From an uncultured bacterium (GTDB taxonomy: Bacteria; Bacillota; Clostridia; Lachnospirales; Lachnospiraceae): DNA of 64,000 nt. The stretch lies in contig CANCXX010000001.1 of NCBI GenBank assembly GCA_947381965.1, forward strand, positions 84,789 to 148,788, given 5' to 3'. This document shows, one piece after another, positions 35,106 to 44,586 of the stretch. The stretch's first letter is position 1; every line of letters begins with the position of its first letter. A program made the position numbers and the translations under genes. The notes under the pieces were generated by a model. It searched no databases and was not told where the DNA came from. It saw only the letters and a program-made list of their open reading frames with translations.

Positions 35106-35630
35106 CTACTGATAAATGGCGCTGCTTAGTGTTACATCAAAGATAAAATCCGAACCATAAAGCTGTTGGACACTATTTAATATTGCCTCTTTTACCATAT
35201 CAGGATCGCCTTTAGCTTCATCTGCCGTATATTGTCCCACCGCATCATTAATCTTTCCCCTGATTAAATCTTCTCTGCCTGACAGATCTCCTTCCCCCTG
35301 GGCTTTATACTCCTCATGTTTGGTATTCATGGATAAAACTACCGTAAGCACACCAAAATGATCCTTTTCATCTGTTTCAGCCCTCTTCATGGGAATTGTA
35401 AGATCTTTAATTGTATAAGTGGCTGTGTCCTCTAAAGGAACCGCTGCCGCAGGGGATATCGGTTCACCCCATCCTCCCTGTATTTCCAGATTAATTGCCG
35501 ACGCTACATCTGTAACCAGTGATGCGGTCTTTTTGTTTGTGCTGACTATGCTGAACATCATAATAGAAGTAAGTACGATATTCACTACAAGCAATGCTAA
35601 AATAATTATTGAAATCAGGTTCCTTTTCAT
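35106..35630 (-). CDS. fliL: Flagellar basal-body-associated protein FliL
   Basis: 174 residues: a short basic N-terminus, one membrane helix (about 7-28) and an extracytoplasmic domain ending DFIFDVTLSSAIYQ. The segment YTIKDLTIPMKRAETDEKDH and the C-terminal pattern agree with FliL, which supports the stator around the motor. It follows motB by 21 bases and precedes fliM. Confidence 0.85.
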   Translation of the reverse strand: MKRNLISIIILALLVVNIVLTSIMMFSIVSTNKKTASLVTDVASAINLEIQGGWGEPISPAAAVPLEDTATYTIKDLTIPMKRAETDEKDHFGVLTVVLSMNTKHEEYKAQGEGDLSGREDLIRGKINDAVGQYTADEAKGDPDMVKEAILNSVQQLYGSDFIFDVTLSSAIYQ

Positions 35631-35651
35631 ATTTGTTACAACCTTTCTCCC

Positions 35652-36458
35652 TTAATATGAGCTTAATGAATTATATATTTTTATTTCAACACGTCTGTTT
35701 CTGGCTCTTCCTTCCTCTGTGGAATTATCCGCTATCGGAATGTATTCGCCTCTCCCTGCGTGCTTAATTCTTCCTGCATCAAGCGTAGTATTTTCCATAA
35801 GATAATAAAAGACTGCAAGGGCGCGCCCACTGCTTAACTCGTCATTATTGGAATACTTAGCCCCAGACATAGGCACATTATCCGTATGCCCTTCTATTTC
35901 AATAATCCCCTGTCCAAATCTTTGGAGAATAATTCCCAGCTGACCCATTAGTGGCAGAGCATCCTCTTTAATGTCCACTTTCCCAGAATCAAATAAGAGG
36001 GCCCCATTTAAAGTAAGCTGCACATACTGGGCAGTAAATTCTATATCCACTTCCTTATCTAAATTTTTTTCTTCAAGGACCTCCTCAATTCTCTCAGCCA
36101 TTTCCTCTGACTCTTTCAGTTTGGCCTCCTCAATAACCTCTGTGGCTGTCTCCAGCTTTTCAGGCATCATGGATCCTTCTGCGTCCCGACCTGTACTGTT
36201 AATATATTCGTCCAGTTCATTTAACTGGCTGACTCCGTTGCTGATCAACACTCCATCTCCAATGGCTGTGGCCCCTGCTGTGAAAACACTGAACGTCTGG
36301 CTGAAAGATGCTGCCAGAAGTTCAAATTTCTGTGCATCCATGGTTGACATGGAGAACAACATAACAAAAAAGCACAGGAGCAAATTCATCAGGTCGGAAA
36401 AAGTATTCATCCATGCTGGCGAACCTTTAGGGGGGTCATCCTGTTTCCTTTTAGCCAT
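35652..36458 (-). CDS. motB: Motor stator protein MotB
   Basis: 268 residues: PPKGSPAWMNTFSDLMNLLL with the proton- or ion-binding Asp22 in the single membrane helix, a plug/linker region rich in Glu, and a C-terminal OmpA-like peptidoglycan-binding domain with IEIEGHTDNVPMSGAKYSNN and ELSSGRALAVFYYL, ending RNRRVEIKI. Its start overlaps motA by eight bases. Ion type (H+ or Na+) cannot be told with confidence from sequence. Confidence 0.97.
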   Translation of the reverse strand: MAKRKQDDPPKGSPAWMNTFSDLMNLLLCFFVMLFSMSTMDAQKFELLAASFSQTFSVFTAGATAIGDGVLISNGVSQLNELDEYINSTGRDAEGSMMPEKLETATEVIEEAKLKESEEMAERIEEVLEEKNLDKEVDIEFTAQYVQLTLNGALLFDSGKVDIKEDALPLMGQLGIILQRFGQGIIEIEGHTDNVPMSGAKYSNNDELSSGRALAVFYYLMENTTLDAGRIKHAGRGEYIPIADNSTEEGRARNRRVEIKIYNSLSSY

Positions 36459-37245
36459 CTAATTCACCTCCGGCATCTGAATTTGCTCTTTCTCCAGGTG
36501 ACAGGAAGGATTTCAGCTTTTCTTCAATTACTCTCGGATTTTCTCCTGCCTGAATGGATAGAAGCCCTTCAATCATTATTTCTTTAATCATAATCTCTTT
36601 TGCATTGTTTGCCTTCAGCTTACCGGCAACAGGCGAACAAATCCAGTTTGCAAGTATGGAACCATATAATGTTGTAACCAGCGCAACTGCCATGGAAGGA
36701 CCAATTGTGGCCGGATTATCCATCTCATAAAGCATATTTACAAGTCCTACCAGCGTACCAATCATACCCCAGGCAGGTCCCATTGTTCCCAAATCTTCCC
36801 AAAAGGAAATTTTATTTTTATGCCGCTCTTCTGTACTTACCAGTTCCGTTTCCATAATTCCACGAACAAGTTCCGGATCCGTACCATCTACAATAAGCAA
36901 AATTCCCTTCTTCATAAATTCATCGTCCAAATCTCCCGCTGCTTCTTCCAAAGAAAGCAATCCTTCCTTCCGGGCAACATTGGACAAATCAATTATTTTC
37001 TGTATCATGGCCTTAACATCCATCGCCGGTGACTTAAATATCAACGAAAAGCTTTTAAGACCGCCTATGTACTCATCCATTGACTTGGATGCAAGAACCG
37101 CAAAGAACGAACCACCAAAGGTAATAATTGCAGAAGGCACATCTACATAACGCGTAAATATATTTTCAATACCCGCTGCATTTATGATACCGAATGCCAA
37201 CATTGCAAAACAAAGCACTATTCCCAATAATGACGCTATATCCAT
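36451..37245 (-). CDS. motA: Motor stator protein MotA
   Basis: 264 residues with four membrane helices. Segments FGGSFFAVLASKSMDEYIGG and the conserved GMIGTLVGLVNMLYEMDNPA and GPSMAVALVTTLYGSILANW are characteristic of MotA. The cytoplasmic loop carries several charged residues that contact FliG. It follows flbD by 20 bases. Confidence 0.97.
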   Translation of the reverse strand: MDIASLLGIVLCFAMLAFGIINAAGIENIFTRYVDVPSAIITFGGSFFAVLASKSMDEYIGGLKSFSLIFKSPAMDVKAMIQKIIDLSNVARKEGLLSLEEAAGDLDDEFMKKGILLIVDGTDPELVRGIMETELVSTEERHKNKISFWEDLGTMGPAWGMIGTLVGLVNMLYEMDNPATIGPSMAVALVTTLYGSILANWICSPVAGKLKANNAKEIMIKEIMIEGLLSIQAGENPRVIEEKLKSFLSPGERANSDAGGELDG

Positions 37246-37265
37246 TATCTTTCACCTCTTTTGCG

Positions 37266-37451
37266 TCAATCCGCAAAAATATCCTTTCTATACGATTTTA
37301 CAAGATTTTTCACGTCTTGTCTACTTTCTTTTACAATTATTTTTCTCCCTGTGGTAAAAGCAATTACCGTATCAGGCGTTTCCTCCACGAGTTCCATCAA
37401 ATCCGGATTAATTAAAACCTTACTGCCATTAATCTTCGTTACCTCAATCAT
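37266..37451 (-). CDS. flbD: FlbD family flagellar protein
   Basis: A 61-residue protein, MIEVTKINGSKVLINPDLME and on, with TPDTVIAFTTGRKIIVKES. This is the small conserved FlbD protein found after flgE in Firmicutes and spirochaetes (also called SwrD in B. subtilis, where it raises stator power). It precedes motA-motB here, which fits that role. Confidence 0.93.
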   Translation of the reverse strand: MIEVTKINGSKVLINPDLMELVEETPDTVIAFTTGRKIIVKESRQDVKNLVKSYRKDIFAD

Positions 37452-37549
37452 ATCATATCACTTCTTTCCCTCTATTGCCACTGTAATTTTTTTCATATAA
37501 GCGGCTTTTTATCAAAACCTACATTGCAACCACTTTATTCCCCAAAATC

Positions 37550-37581
37550 AGAGGGAACCAGCCTTCTGCCAGGTCCCCTCT
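37550..37581. other. Hairpin between flgE and flbD
   Basis: AGAGGGAACC (37550-37559) pairs with GGTCCCCTCT (37572-37581) in a ten-pair stem with one G-U on the minus-strand RNA and a 12-base loop. On the plus strand it ends in TTTTT and would be a good terminator, but no plus-strand gene needs it. On the minus strand the tail is only ATTTT, so it may cause partial termination or protect an RNA end inside the operon. The rest of the 191-base gap shows nothing else. Confidence 0.55.
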
Positions 37582-37642
37582 TTTTAATACGTCTATATCT
37601 GACTATAATATATTACATATCAACTGGCTAAATCTTCAAATA

Positions 37643-39076
37643 TTATCTCTTCAGATTTGTCAGCTCCTCTAAGAGCGTATCTGAAACCGTTATAATACGG
37701 CTGTTTGCCTGGAAACCACGCTGGGTAGTAATCATTTCCGTAAACTCCTGGGACAAGTCCACATTACTCATTTCCAGAACACCGGATTCCATCTTCCCGC
37801 TGGTGGTCGAGATATCTACACCAATACCATCAAATTCTCCTGAGTTTAAAGTTGATGAATAAAGGTTTTCTCCTTCCTTAGAAAGGCCGGAAGGATTGGC
37901 AAATGTTGCAACAGCTATCTGTCCTAATACCTTTCTTTGTCCATTATCATATGTTCCATAAATTACACCGTTATTCTGAACTGTAATGCCGCTTAATCCA
38001 CCCTGACGGAACCCAGACCCTTCACCGGTTCCCTCCAGTCCTGAAACTGCTGCCAAAGTAGCCACACCATTTTTATCATAATTGAAAGTACTTGAAAAAT
38101 CAATTTCTACATTCTGGAAATTGGGGAATGTTGTTGCATCAAAATTCAATCCAAGCTTTTTCCCGGCTCCGGTCTGCGGATCATAAGCTGTTCCGGCTGC
38201 CAGACCTACGCTTTCAAAAAGTCCGCTTCCCTTCACATAATTAAGGGTTGCAGCCCCATAAGTAGCATTGGGCGTCACACCATTGGGCTGAGCTGCTGCA
38301 CCGCCTCCTACCAGTCCCAGCGAAACCGCTGTATTAGGAAGCGCTGTGCCGTTAGCATCCTTTAGTATGGATTTCCCCGTTGAGTCAAGTATATCGTCCA
38401 GCTGAACATAATACTGTTCATCTTTGTTAACCGCATGGATTGACATCTGTACTGTATAGCTGTACCCCTGTTTATCAAAGATTTCCAAATTCATCTGCTT
38501 ACCATCAGGGTTATTGATATCCGCATCATTTTTATCACAAAGACCTGAAACCACTGCCTGGGTAGTTGCTTCCGGCGGATATGTCATATTCTCATTTGTC
38601 ATAATGCGGAGAGGCTGCACCTCTTTCTTAAGTATGTTTCCGGACTCATCCTGTTCCTGCCATCCTAGAACATTATATCCGGTACTGGTCATAGCAAGAT
38701 TTCCCTTTCCATCTATATAGAAGGAGCCATCTCTGGTAAACATCTTATCCACACCATTGCTGACAACAAAAAACGCGTCTCCGCTTATCATGATATCAAA
38801 AGGATCGTTGGTGGACTGTGCCGACCCCTGGTTTGCAATAGCTGTTTTAATAGCTGCAGTTTTGGAACCAAGACCAATCTGTCTTGCATTGATACCACCT
38901 CTTGTAGCGCTTGCACCGGAAGCAGCCTGTGTTGTCTGGTACATTAAATCACTAAATGTCATAGACTGTGATTTATAAGCTGTGGTATTAACATTGGCAA
39001 TATTATTACCAATAACATCCATTCTTGTCTGGTGTGTTCTTAAACCTGCCACACCAGCAAACAATGATCTCATCAT
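37643..39076 (-). CDS. flgE: Flagellar hook protein FlgE
   Basis: 477 residues. The N-terminus MMRSLFAGVAGLRTHQTRMD with IGNNIANVNTTAYKSQSMTF is the rod/hook/filament axial signature; the C-terminus has VDLSQEFTEMITTQRGFQAN followed by SRIITVSDTLLEEL. The variable middle forms the exposed hook surface. GGAGG lies ten bases before the first ATG. Confidence 0.97.
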   Translation of the reverse strand: MMRSLFAGVAGLRTHQTRMDVIGNNIANVNTTAYKSQSMTFSDLMYQTTQAASGASATRGGINARQIGLGSKTAAIKTAIANQGSAQSTNDPFDIMISGDAFFVVSNGVDKMFTRDGSFYIDGKGNLAMTSTGYNVLGWQEQDESGNILKKEVQPLRIMTNENMTYPPEATTQAVVSGLCDKNDADINNPDGKQMNLEIFDKQGYSYTVQMSIHAVNKDEQYYVQLDDILDSTGKSILKDANGTALPNTAVSLGLVGGGAAAQPNGVTPNATYGAATLNYVKGSGLFESVGLAAGTAYDPQTGAGKKLGLNFDATTFPNFQNVEIDFSSTFNYDKNGVATLAAVSGLEGTGEGSGFRQGGLSGITVQNNGVIYGTYDNGQRKVLGQIAVATFANPSGLSKEGENLYSSTLNSGEFDGIGVDISTTSGKMESGVLEMSNVDLSQEFTEMITTQRGFQANSRIITVSDTLLEELTNLKR

Positions 39077-39159
39077 AATGTAATGACCTCCTTCATTCTA
39101 TTGCCGCAAGTGTCCCTTCTGTCAGTCGGGAACTGATAGCCTCCTTATGAAAGGTCCGG

Positions 39160-39558
39160 CTAAATAATTACGGCACCATCAATATTTGTAAATATACTTT
39201 CCGCTGTATCACTCTGGTTCATCGCAGTCACTACCGTATTATTTGGTATGTTTACGATAAAGGCAAGTTGATCAACGATCACAAGCGACTCTTTAATTCC
39301 CTTCTGTTGTGCCTTTTGAGTTCCCTCCTGCAGACGTTCCATCTGGCTGCTTGTAAGTTCAATATTACGATCCGCCAGTCTTCCCGCCGCATGTTTGGAA
39401 AAACGCACCTCTCCTGCAGATTTTATCCGGCTGCTCTCCAAAATTTCCTGAAAAGACTTTCCATCCGGGTTTTTGGCCTGCACAGTATTTTTATTCTGAC
39501 TTAAATACTGGTCTTGTAACTGTTCAATTGAAAGGAATTTATTATCCTGAATCTTCAT
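39160..39558 (-). CDS. Flagellar operon protein, TIGR02530 family
   Basis: 132 residues, no membrane segment. The conserved core RFSKHAAGRLADRNIELTSS with QMERLQEGTQKAQQKGIKES and SLVIVDQLAFIVNIPNNTVV marks the small family found between flgD and flgE in Firmicutes. Function is not established; the position suggests hook assembly. GGAGGAGAAATAC precedes ATG 39558. Confidence 0.9.
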   Translation of the reverse strand: MKIQDNKFLSIEQLQDQYLSQNKNTVQAKNPDGKSFQEILESSRIKSAGEVRFSKHAAGRLADRNIELTSSQMERLQEGTQKAQQKGIKESLVIVDQLAFIVNIPNNTVVTAMNQSDTAESIFTNIDGAVII

Positions 39559-39605
39559 GTATTTCTCCTCCTTGAGCTGTTATCGCATCCTGCATTTATA
39601 TTGTT

Positions 39606-40373
39606 TTAAGCGCTTTCACCTCCGGCAGATGAATCTCCATCACTTCCCTCTGTCCCTTCGGTCTTATCTGAATCTTCTACCGTGCCATCATTATCAGTGT
39701 CCCCGGATTCTCCGCCTTCACCATCGTCTTTATCTCCGCCTGCTGCTTCCACCAGTTCAGCCATCTTCTCCACATATTTCTGAAGCTTCTTAACATATTC
39801 GTCACTGATAAAGCCCTGCTGGTAAGCAGTCATACTGTTAAATGCTTTCTGAACTGCTTCCACATTTTCCTTATCTTCAATAGTAAGCATGGAAAGCTTT
39901 GGCAGACTATCCATTGCAGCTACAAAGGCTGCCGCAATATCAAAGGCTGTCTGGTAGGTTTCATCAATTACTGCATTCACATCATCTGCAGAATATAATT
40001 CCCCATTCACCGATACAAACGCTTTATGATTTTCATAGGTTACATATTCCACTATGCCGCTAACAGATTTCATATTTCCGGAACTATCCTTGGTAAGTAT
40101 CTCAACCAGTTTACCAACCATAGAAGAAGCTCTTGAAAGCTCCATGGTTGCTGCCATGTTCTGCATCTGCTCTACCTGGGCAAAGGTGGCGTACTGAGAA
40201 ATGTACTCCGTATTGGAAGTAGGCTCTAAAGGATCCTGATATTTCATCTGTGCTACTAAAAGCTGCAAAAAAGCTTCCTTATCCATGCCATTTTTGGCAA
40301 CAGCATTCTTAACTGAGCTTTCCGATGCGGACTCTACTAGCTTCCCGTCTTTTATAACTGCACTTACTGACAT
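39606..40373 (-). CDS. flgD: Hook cap protein FlgD with unusual helical and acidic C-terminus
   Basis: FlgD caps the growing hook. From ATG 40373 (GGAGG five bases upstream) there are 255 residues. The N-terminal region MDKEAFLQLLVAQMKYQDPL and TEYISQYATFAQVEQMQNM (about 30-90) is standard, and a small beta segment follows (100-140). From about 143 the protein differs: a helical stretch with SLPKLSMLTIEDKENVEAVQ and AFNSMTAYQQGFISDEYVKK resembles helical repeats of Firmicutes surface proteins. The last 44 residues are an acidic Gly/Asp/Glu/Ser tail. The usual FlgD Ig-like domain is not recognisable. Confidence 0.9.
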   Translation of the reverse strand: MSVSAVIKDGKLVESASESSVKNAVAKNGMDKEAFLQLLVAQMKYQDPLEPTSNTEYISQYATFAQVEQMQNMAATMELSRASSMVGKLVEILTKDSSGNMKSVSGIVEYVTYENHKAFVSVNGELYSADDVNAVIDETYQTAFDIAAAFVAAMDSLPKLSMLTIEDKENVEAVQKAFNSMTAYQQGFISDEYVKKLQKYVEKMAELVEAAGGDKDDGEGGESGDTDNDGTVEDSDKTEGTEGSDGDSSAGGESA

Positions 40374-40410
40374 AATAACCTCCATTTCTGCACACAAGTG
40401 CCATTTTAGC

Positions 40411-41796
40411 TTATGCTGTATAATCTACTGTGTTTCCGTTTGCCGCCATCATGCTGGCTGTAAGAATTTCTTCTTCCGTTGCGTCTTCTTCCGAAAAACC
40501 ACCGGTTTCATTTAAATTAATTCTTCTGGGCGCCTTTCTTCCGCTCTGGGATGAAGCATTTTCTTCCCTGCCCTGTCCCTGCCAAAGATTACTTTCAAAT
40601 CCATGATTTTCCACAGTGACCTGAACAGCCTCTACTTTTACTCCCTGCTCCTTCAAACTTTCCTGTAAGGTTGTTATCTGGCTTTCAAGGGCTGCTTTAA
40701 CAGCTTCGTTTTGTACCTGAAAATGGGCAGTAACTTCGCCACCTTTAGACAGCAGTTGAATATGGACGGTTCCAAGGCTTTCAGGATGCAGCTGCATTTC
40801 AAGCTGATCCATACCAGGTTTAAGCTGAATTTTCATATAATCCATAATCTGGTTCATAATATCCCTGGTCTGTTCGCTTAACATAGGCGTCATCTGCTCA
40901 AAAGGTACTTCCGATACTTGCGGTTTATTTTGCATTAAAGAATCAATCAAGGGATTCCCCGCCTGTAATTCTCCTTCCCCATGTCCTTTTCCTTCGCCGT
41001 CTTTCTGACTGTGTCTGTCGGATTCTTCAGAAACATTTTCCTTGGCGTTTGATGGCACAATTTCTACTGTTTTAATGGCATTTCCATTTTCATCAGCAGC
41101 TAATTTTACTGTTTCATCTCCAGCCTTCACCTCAACTGTAATCTGCGGCGCCTCTTCTTTTACAGAACCGCTTATCAGACCATCTTCCCCTTGCTGTCCG
41201 GCATTTTTCATACTTTCAAGCAGACTTTTAAAGTCCTCCGGGTTAAGATTCATTTCCTGCATCAGCCCTGCCTTGGTTTCCTCCGCCATTTTAAGGATAT
41301 TCTGCAGACTGGCAAAAAGATTTTCATCAGTAAGAAGTGCTGCAGGATCCTGTTCTCCGCCAAGCAATAGTGCAAGCTGGGTCAGACTGGCCGGGTCAAA
41401 AAGTGAAGCGAAAGAAAGTCCAAGTACTTCCATTGCCTGCATCACTTCCTCTTCCGTAACCCCAAATTCCTCTGCAATCTCCTGGATAACTTTCTCTCCA
41501 GCCTCATTGACTGCCTCGGTTCCATCATCTGGCGCGGTATCTGCTTTTGCCGCATCCTGCGTGCTTTTCTCAGGCTTTACTGTGTCTGTACGGTTTTTCA
41601 ACGTGTCTGCGGCTGGCGTCCTGTCTGGCTGACGGGGGGGAGCTATGGTATTTTCTTTTCCATTTCCAAAGCTTTTAGCCATGTTCATCACATCGCCAAA
41701 ACTTCCTGGCTGACCCAAACCGCCCGTCCGTCCAAAGTTCTTTCCTCCAACATAACTCATCAGAGGATTCACATCTTTTACAGGTGTGCTCGTCAT
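40411..41796 (-). CDS. fliK: Flagellar hook-length control protein FliK
   Basis: FliK measures hook length and switches FlhB specificity. From ATG 41796 (GGAGG seven bases upstream; another ATG lies two codons earlier) it has 461 residues. The first 300 are low-complexity and acidic, expected for the secreted ruler. The C-terminal Flg_hook domain has DQLEMQLHPESLGTVHIQLL and VTAHFQVQNEAVKAALESQI. A disordered Arg/Ser-rich tail follows. Located between the MotE-like gene and flgD as usual. Confidence 0.92.
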   Translation of the reverse strand: MTSTPVKDVNPLMSYVGGKNFGRTGGLGQPGSFGDVMNMAKSFGNGKENTIAPPRQPDRTPAADTLKNRTDTVKPEKSTQDAAKADTAPDDGTEAVNEAGEKVIQEIAEEFGVTEEEVMQAMEVLGLSFASLFDPASLTQLALLLGGEQDPAALLTDENLFASLQNILKMAEETKAGLMQEMNLNPEDFKSLLESMKNAGQQGEDGLISGSVKEEAPQITVEVKAGDETVKLAADENGNAIKTVEIVPSNAKENVSEESDRHSQKDGEGKGHGEGELQAGNPLIDSLMQNKPQVSEVPFEQMTPMLSEQTRDIMNQIMDYMKIQLKPGMDQLEMQLHPESLGTVHIQLLSKGGEVTAHFQVQNEAVKAALESQITTLQESLKEQGVKVEAVQVTVENHGFESNLWQGQGREENASSQSGRKAPRRINLNETGGFSEEDATEEEILTASMMAANGNTVDYTA

Positions 41797-41872
41797 TTTC
41801 ATTCCTCCTTCCTTATAAGTCTTATGCAGACTTTTTTTCAAGGTTCATTTATATGGTTTAAGGCACAGATTA

Positions 41873-42766
41873 TTAGTATTCAGGATCCATTATCTTGGTG
41901 AGTCTTGCCGCTACTTCCGGGTCCATTACTCCCAAAATACTCCCTCTGTCATCTGCTGCCATTGAACCCAGTATTCGGGCTACAAGTTCCAGATTATCTG
42001 TCATTGATTCAAATATGGCCGCCGCTGCTTTCGGCTTCATGGAAGAATATGTCTGGGCATATTCCCTGATTTCATCACTCTCTTCCAGCTGTGCAACCAC
42101 CTGTTTGTACAGATATTCTGCGGTGGCCGGATCCATCTGCTCATAATAGCTTCTATAAGCTTCCAGTCCGGGTCCATTATCTGCATAAACTACTTCCTCA
42201 TAAAATTCTGTCTTAATTCTCTGGAAGTCAACCTGACTGTCCTCAAAAGTCTTAAGACGCTCCACTTCCGCCTTAAGCTGTGCCATTTCTTCAGAATTAT
42301 CCGACTGGGCAGTCTGGGCACGCTCAAGTTCCAGCTCTAACTCTTTAATATAATCAACAGCTTCACGAAGGTCAGTGTAACCTCCATAAGCATCCTCCTC
42401 TTCTCCTTCCAAAACCGGTTCGACAGCTTTGGGAAGAATCAGATTAACCACTGGCACATCCTTTAATATTGGAGTCAGCACATTGCTTCCAAAGCCGCCC
42501 AAATCAAGCTTTACAACCAGACATAAAATTGCCACCCAAACCAGAACAATTATAAAAGTAACCAAAAATACGGAACCATTGCCTGCTCCCTCGCCATCCA
42601 TCAGATCGTCTTCCTGGTTTGCAAGTTCTCTCGCCCTGGCTTTGGCTGCCTTACGCTGTTCTTTCTTTTCATTTTTCAGTTTTTTCTTTTCTTCCTTCAG
42701 ACGCTGTCTTTCCAGCTTTTCATCCTCAGGACTCAACACATCATCAATTGGCATATCCACTTCCAC
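41873..42766 (-). CDS. MotE-like membrane protein with MgtE N-domain-like C-terminus
   Basis: 297 residues: a highly charged Lys/Glu/Arg N-terminus (about 10-50) probably coiled coil, one membrane helix (65-87), an extracytoplasmic coiled coil (about 128-175), and a helical C-terminal domain with YSSMKPKAAAAIFESMTDNL, RILGSMAADDRGSILGVMDP and EVAARLTKIMD, the pattern of the MgtE-N/MotE family. Such proteins between fliJ and fliK (YlxF in Bacillus) probably act at the motor or rod. Start is either GTG 42766 or ATG 42754; the latter has GGAAG five bases upstream. Confidence 0.82.
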   Translation of the reverse strand: MEVDMPIDDVLSPEDEKLERQRLKEEKKKLKNEKKEQRKAAKARARELANQEDDLMDGEGAGNGSVFLVTFIIVLVWVAILCLVVKLDLGGFGSNVLTPILKDVPVVNLILPKAVEPVLEGEEEDAYGGYTDLREAVDYIKELELELERAQTAQSDNSEEMAQLKAEVERLKTFEDSQVDFQRIKTEFYEEVVYADNGPGLEAYRSYYEQMDPATAEYLYKQVVAQLEESDEIREYAQTYSSMKPKAAAAIFESMTDNLELVARILGSMAADDRGSILGVMDPEVAARLTKIMDPEY

Positions 42767-42790
42767 ACTTCCAGTTATACTCTATTCGCT

Positions 42791-43231
42791 TTACTTCCGT
42801 CCATGCGTATAGCTGACCAGTTCATCAATTTCCTTCGCTTCCCTGGCATTTTCTTCCCGCATAAACTCGTCAAAAGCCTTTTCCCTAAGTTTTTCATGAG
42901 TCTTGCTTTCCTGCATGGCAGTCTGAAGCCTGTATCGGGCCTCTTCAAGCTGTTGCTTTGCAATATGTACCTGTCCCTGCTGGTAGGCAATATACTCATT
43001 CATCCTTGCAATGGCATCCTGATTTTCTCTTAAATCCAAAACCTTCAGGCTGTCTTTCCTTAGTTCCCTGCCATGTTCCTCGTAAGCTGTTTTTCTATCC
43101 TTAAGAAGCTGTAACTTTTCTTCCTCTTCGTCCAATCGTATTCTGGCAGCGGCAAATTCCATTCTCGCCTGCTCTTCCATTTTTTCTTTGATGTCCAGAA
43201 TACTTTGCATTCGGTATATAAACCTTGCCAT
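42791..43231 (-). CDS. fliJ: Flagellar export chaperone FliJ
   Basis: 146 residues, almost wholly helical and charged: MARFIYRMQSILDIKEKMEE, QARMEFAAARIRLDEEEEKL and further heptads. FliJ is a coiled coil that links the FliI ATPase ring to FlhA. It begins four bases after the fliI stop. Confidence 0.92.
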   Translation of the reverse strand: MARFIYRMQSILDIKEKMEEQARMEFAAARIRLDEEEEKLQLLKDRKTAYEEHGRELRKDSLKVLDLRENQDAIARMNEYIAYQQGQVHIAKQQLEEARYRLQTAMQESKTHEKLREKAFDEFMREENAREAKEIDELVSYTHGRK

Positions 43232-43234
43232 CTA

Positions 43235-44566
43235 TCAACCTGCTCCATCAGCAAAAATTTTTCCCATAAGCGCCACTGACTCTTCAAAAGTGAACTTATC
43301 GTTCACATCCTGCAAAAGGAACTGATTCACTTCTTCTATCTTTCGGATTGCATAATCAATACTTGGATTACTTCCCTGTTTATACGCCCCAATATTAATC
43401 AAATCTTCTGCTTCATTATAAGTGGCAAGCACATTTTTTAGTTTTCCTGCCGAATTTTTATGTTCGCGCTGGGCAATCTGACTCATACATCTGGAAATAC
43501 TCTGTAACACATCAATAGCAGGATAATGATTTTTGTGGGCTAACTTTCTGTTAAGCATAATATGACCATCCAGAATACTTCTTGCCGTATCTGTAATCGG
43601 TTCATTAAAGTCATCGCCATCAACCAAAACCGTATATAATCCAGTAATGGAACCTTTATCTGACCTTCCTGCACGTTCTAACAATTTAGGCATCTCAGAG
43701 TAAACACTGGGCGGATACCCTCTTGATACCGGTGGTTCCCCACTTGCCAAACCTATCTCTCTTTGTGCCATGGAAAAACGGGTGAGAGAGTCCATCATCA
43801 AAAGCACATCTTTCCCCTGATCTCTAAAATACTCCGCAATTGCTGTGGCTGTCTGGGCCGCTTTCTTTCGCTCCAGGGCAGGTTTATCAGAGGTGGAAAC
43901 TACAACAACAGATCGTTTCATGCCTTCTGGCCCCAAGTCTCTTTCAATAAACTCCCGCACTTCCCTGCCACGTTCTCCAATCAGGGCAATTACGTTTATG
44001 TCTGCCTTGGTATTTCTTGCAAACATTCCCATAAGAGTTGACTTTCCTACTCCTGAACCTGCAAAAATACCAATTCTCTGTCCTTTTCCCACTGTGATAA
44101 GACCATCCACAGCCTTGACACCCAAAGGAAGAACCTCATCTATAATTTTTCTTTTCATCGGGTCCGGAGGCTTCGCCTCCACAGAATATTCCTCTCCTGA
44201 AGGCGGGACCTCTCCCTCTATTCTTCCAAGTCCGTCCAGCATATGACCAAGAAGTCCCTCGTCCACCCGGACTTTCAAAGGATTTCCTGTGTTTTCCACG
44301 CTGCTGCCCGGTCCAATTCCCTCCACATTTTCATAGGGCATTAAAAGGTTTTTTCCTTCCTTAAACCCAACCACCTCTGCTAACGCAGGATGCACATCCC
44401 CGCTTTTTGCCACAGGATAAATCATGCAAATATCCCCCAGCTTTGCGGAAGGGCCGGCCGATTCTATGGTAAGTCCTACCACATTAACCACCTTACCCTT
44501 TACTTTAAAAAGTGGGTCATCCTTTATGGCTATGTATTTTGCAAAATCAATATTCTGTGCAGCCAA
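43235..44566 (-). CDS. fliI: Flagellar export ATPase FliI (TTG start)
   Basis: 443 residues, F1-ATPase-beta-like. Walker A is GIFAGSGVGKSTLMGMFARN, Walker B is DVLLMMDSLTRFSMAQREIG, and the segment LASGEPPVSRGYPPSVYSEM is typical. It powers unfolding and entry of export substrates. The start is TTG 44566 with GGAG six bases upstream. Follows fliH by 20 bases. Confidence 0.98.
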   Translation of the reverse strand: MAAQNIDFAKYIAIKDDPLFKVKGKVVNVVGLTIESAGPSAKLGDICMIYPVAKSGDVHPALAEVVGFKEGKNLLMPYENVEGIGPGSSVENTGNPLKVRVDEGLLGHMLDGLGRIEGEVPPSGEEYSVEAKPPDPMKRKIIDEVLPLGVKAVDGLITVGKGQRIGIFAGSGVGKSTLMGMFARNTKADINVIALIGERGREVREFIERDLGPEGMKRSVVVVSTSDKPALERKKAAQTATAIAEYFRDQGKDVLLMMDSLTRFSMAQREIGLASGEPPVSRGYPPSVYSEMPKLLERAGRSDKGSITGLYTVLVDGDDFNEPITDTARSILDGHIMLNRKLAHKNHYPAIDVLQSISRCMSQIAQREHKNSAGKLKNVLATYNEAEDLINIGAYKQGSNPSIDYAIRKIEEVNQFLLQDVNDKFTFEESVALMGKIFADGAG

Positions 44567-44586
44567 TTTATACTCCGCCTTTATCC

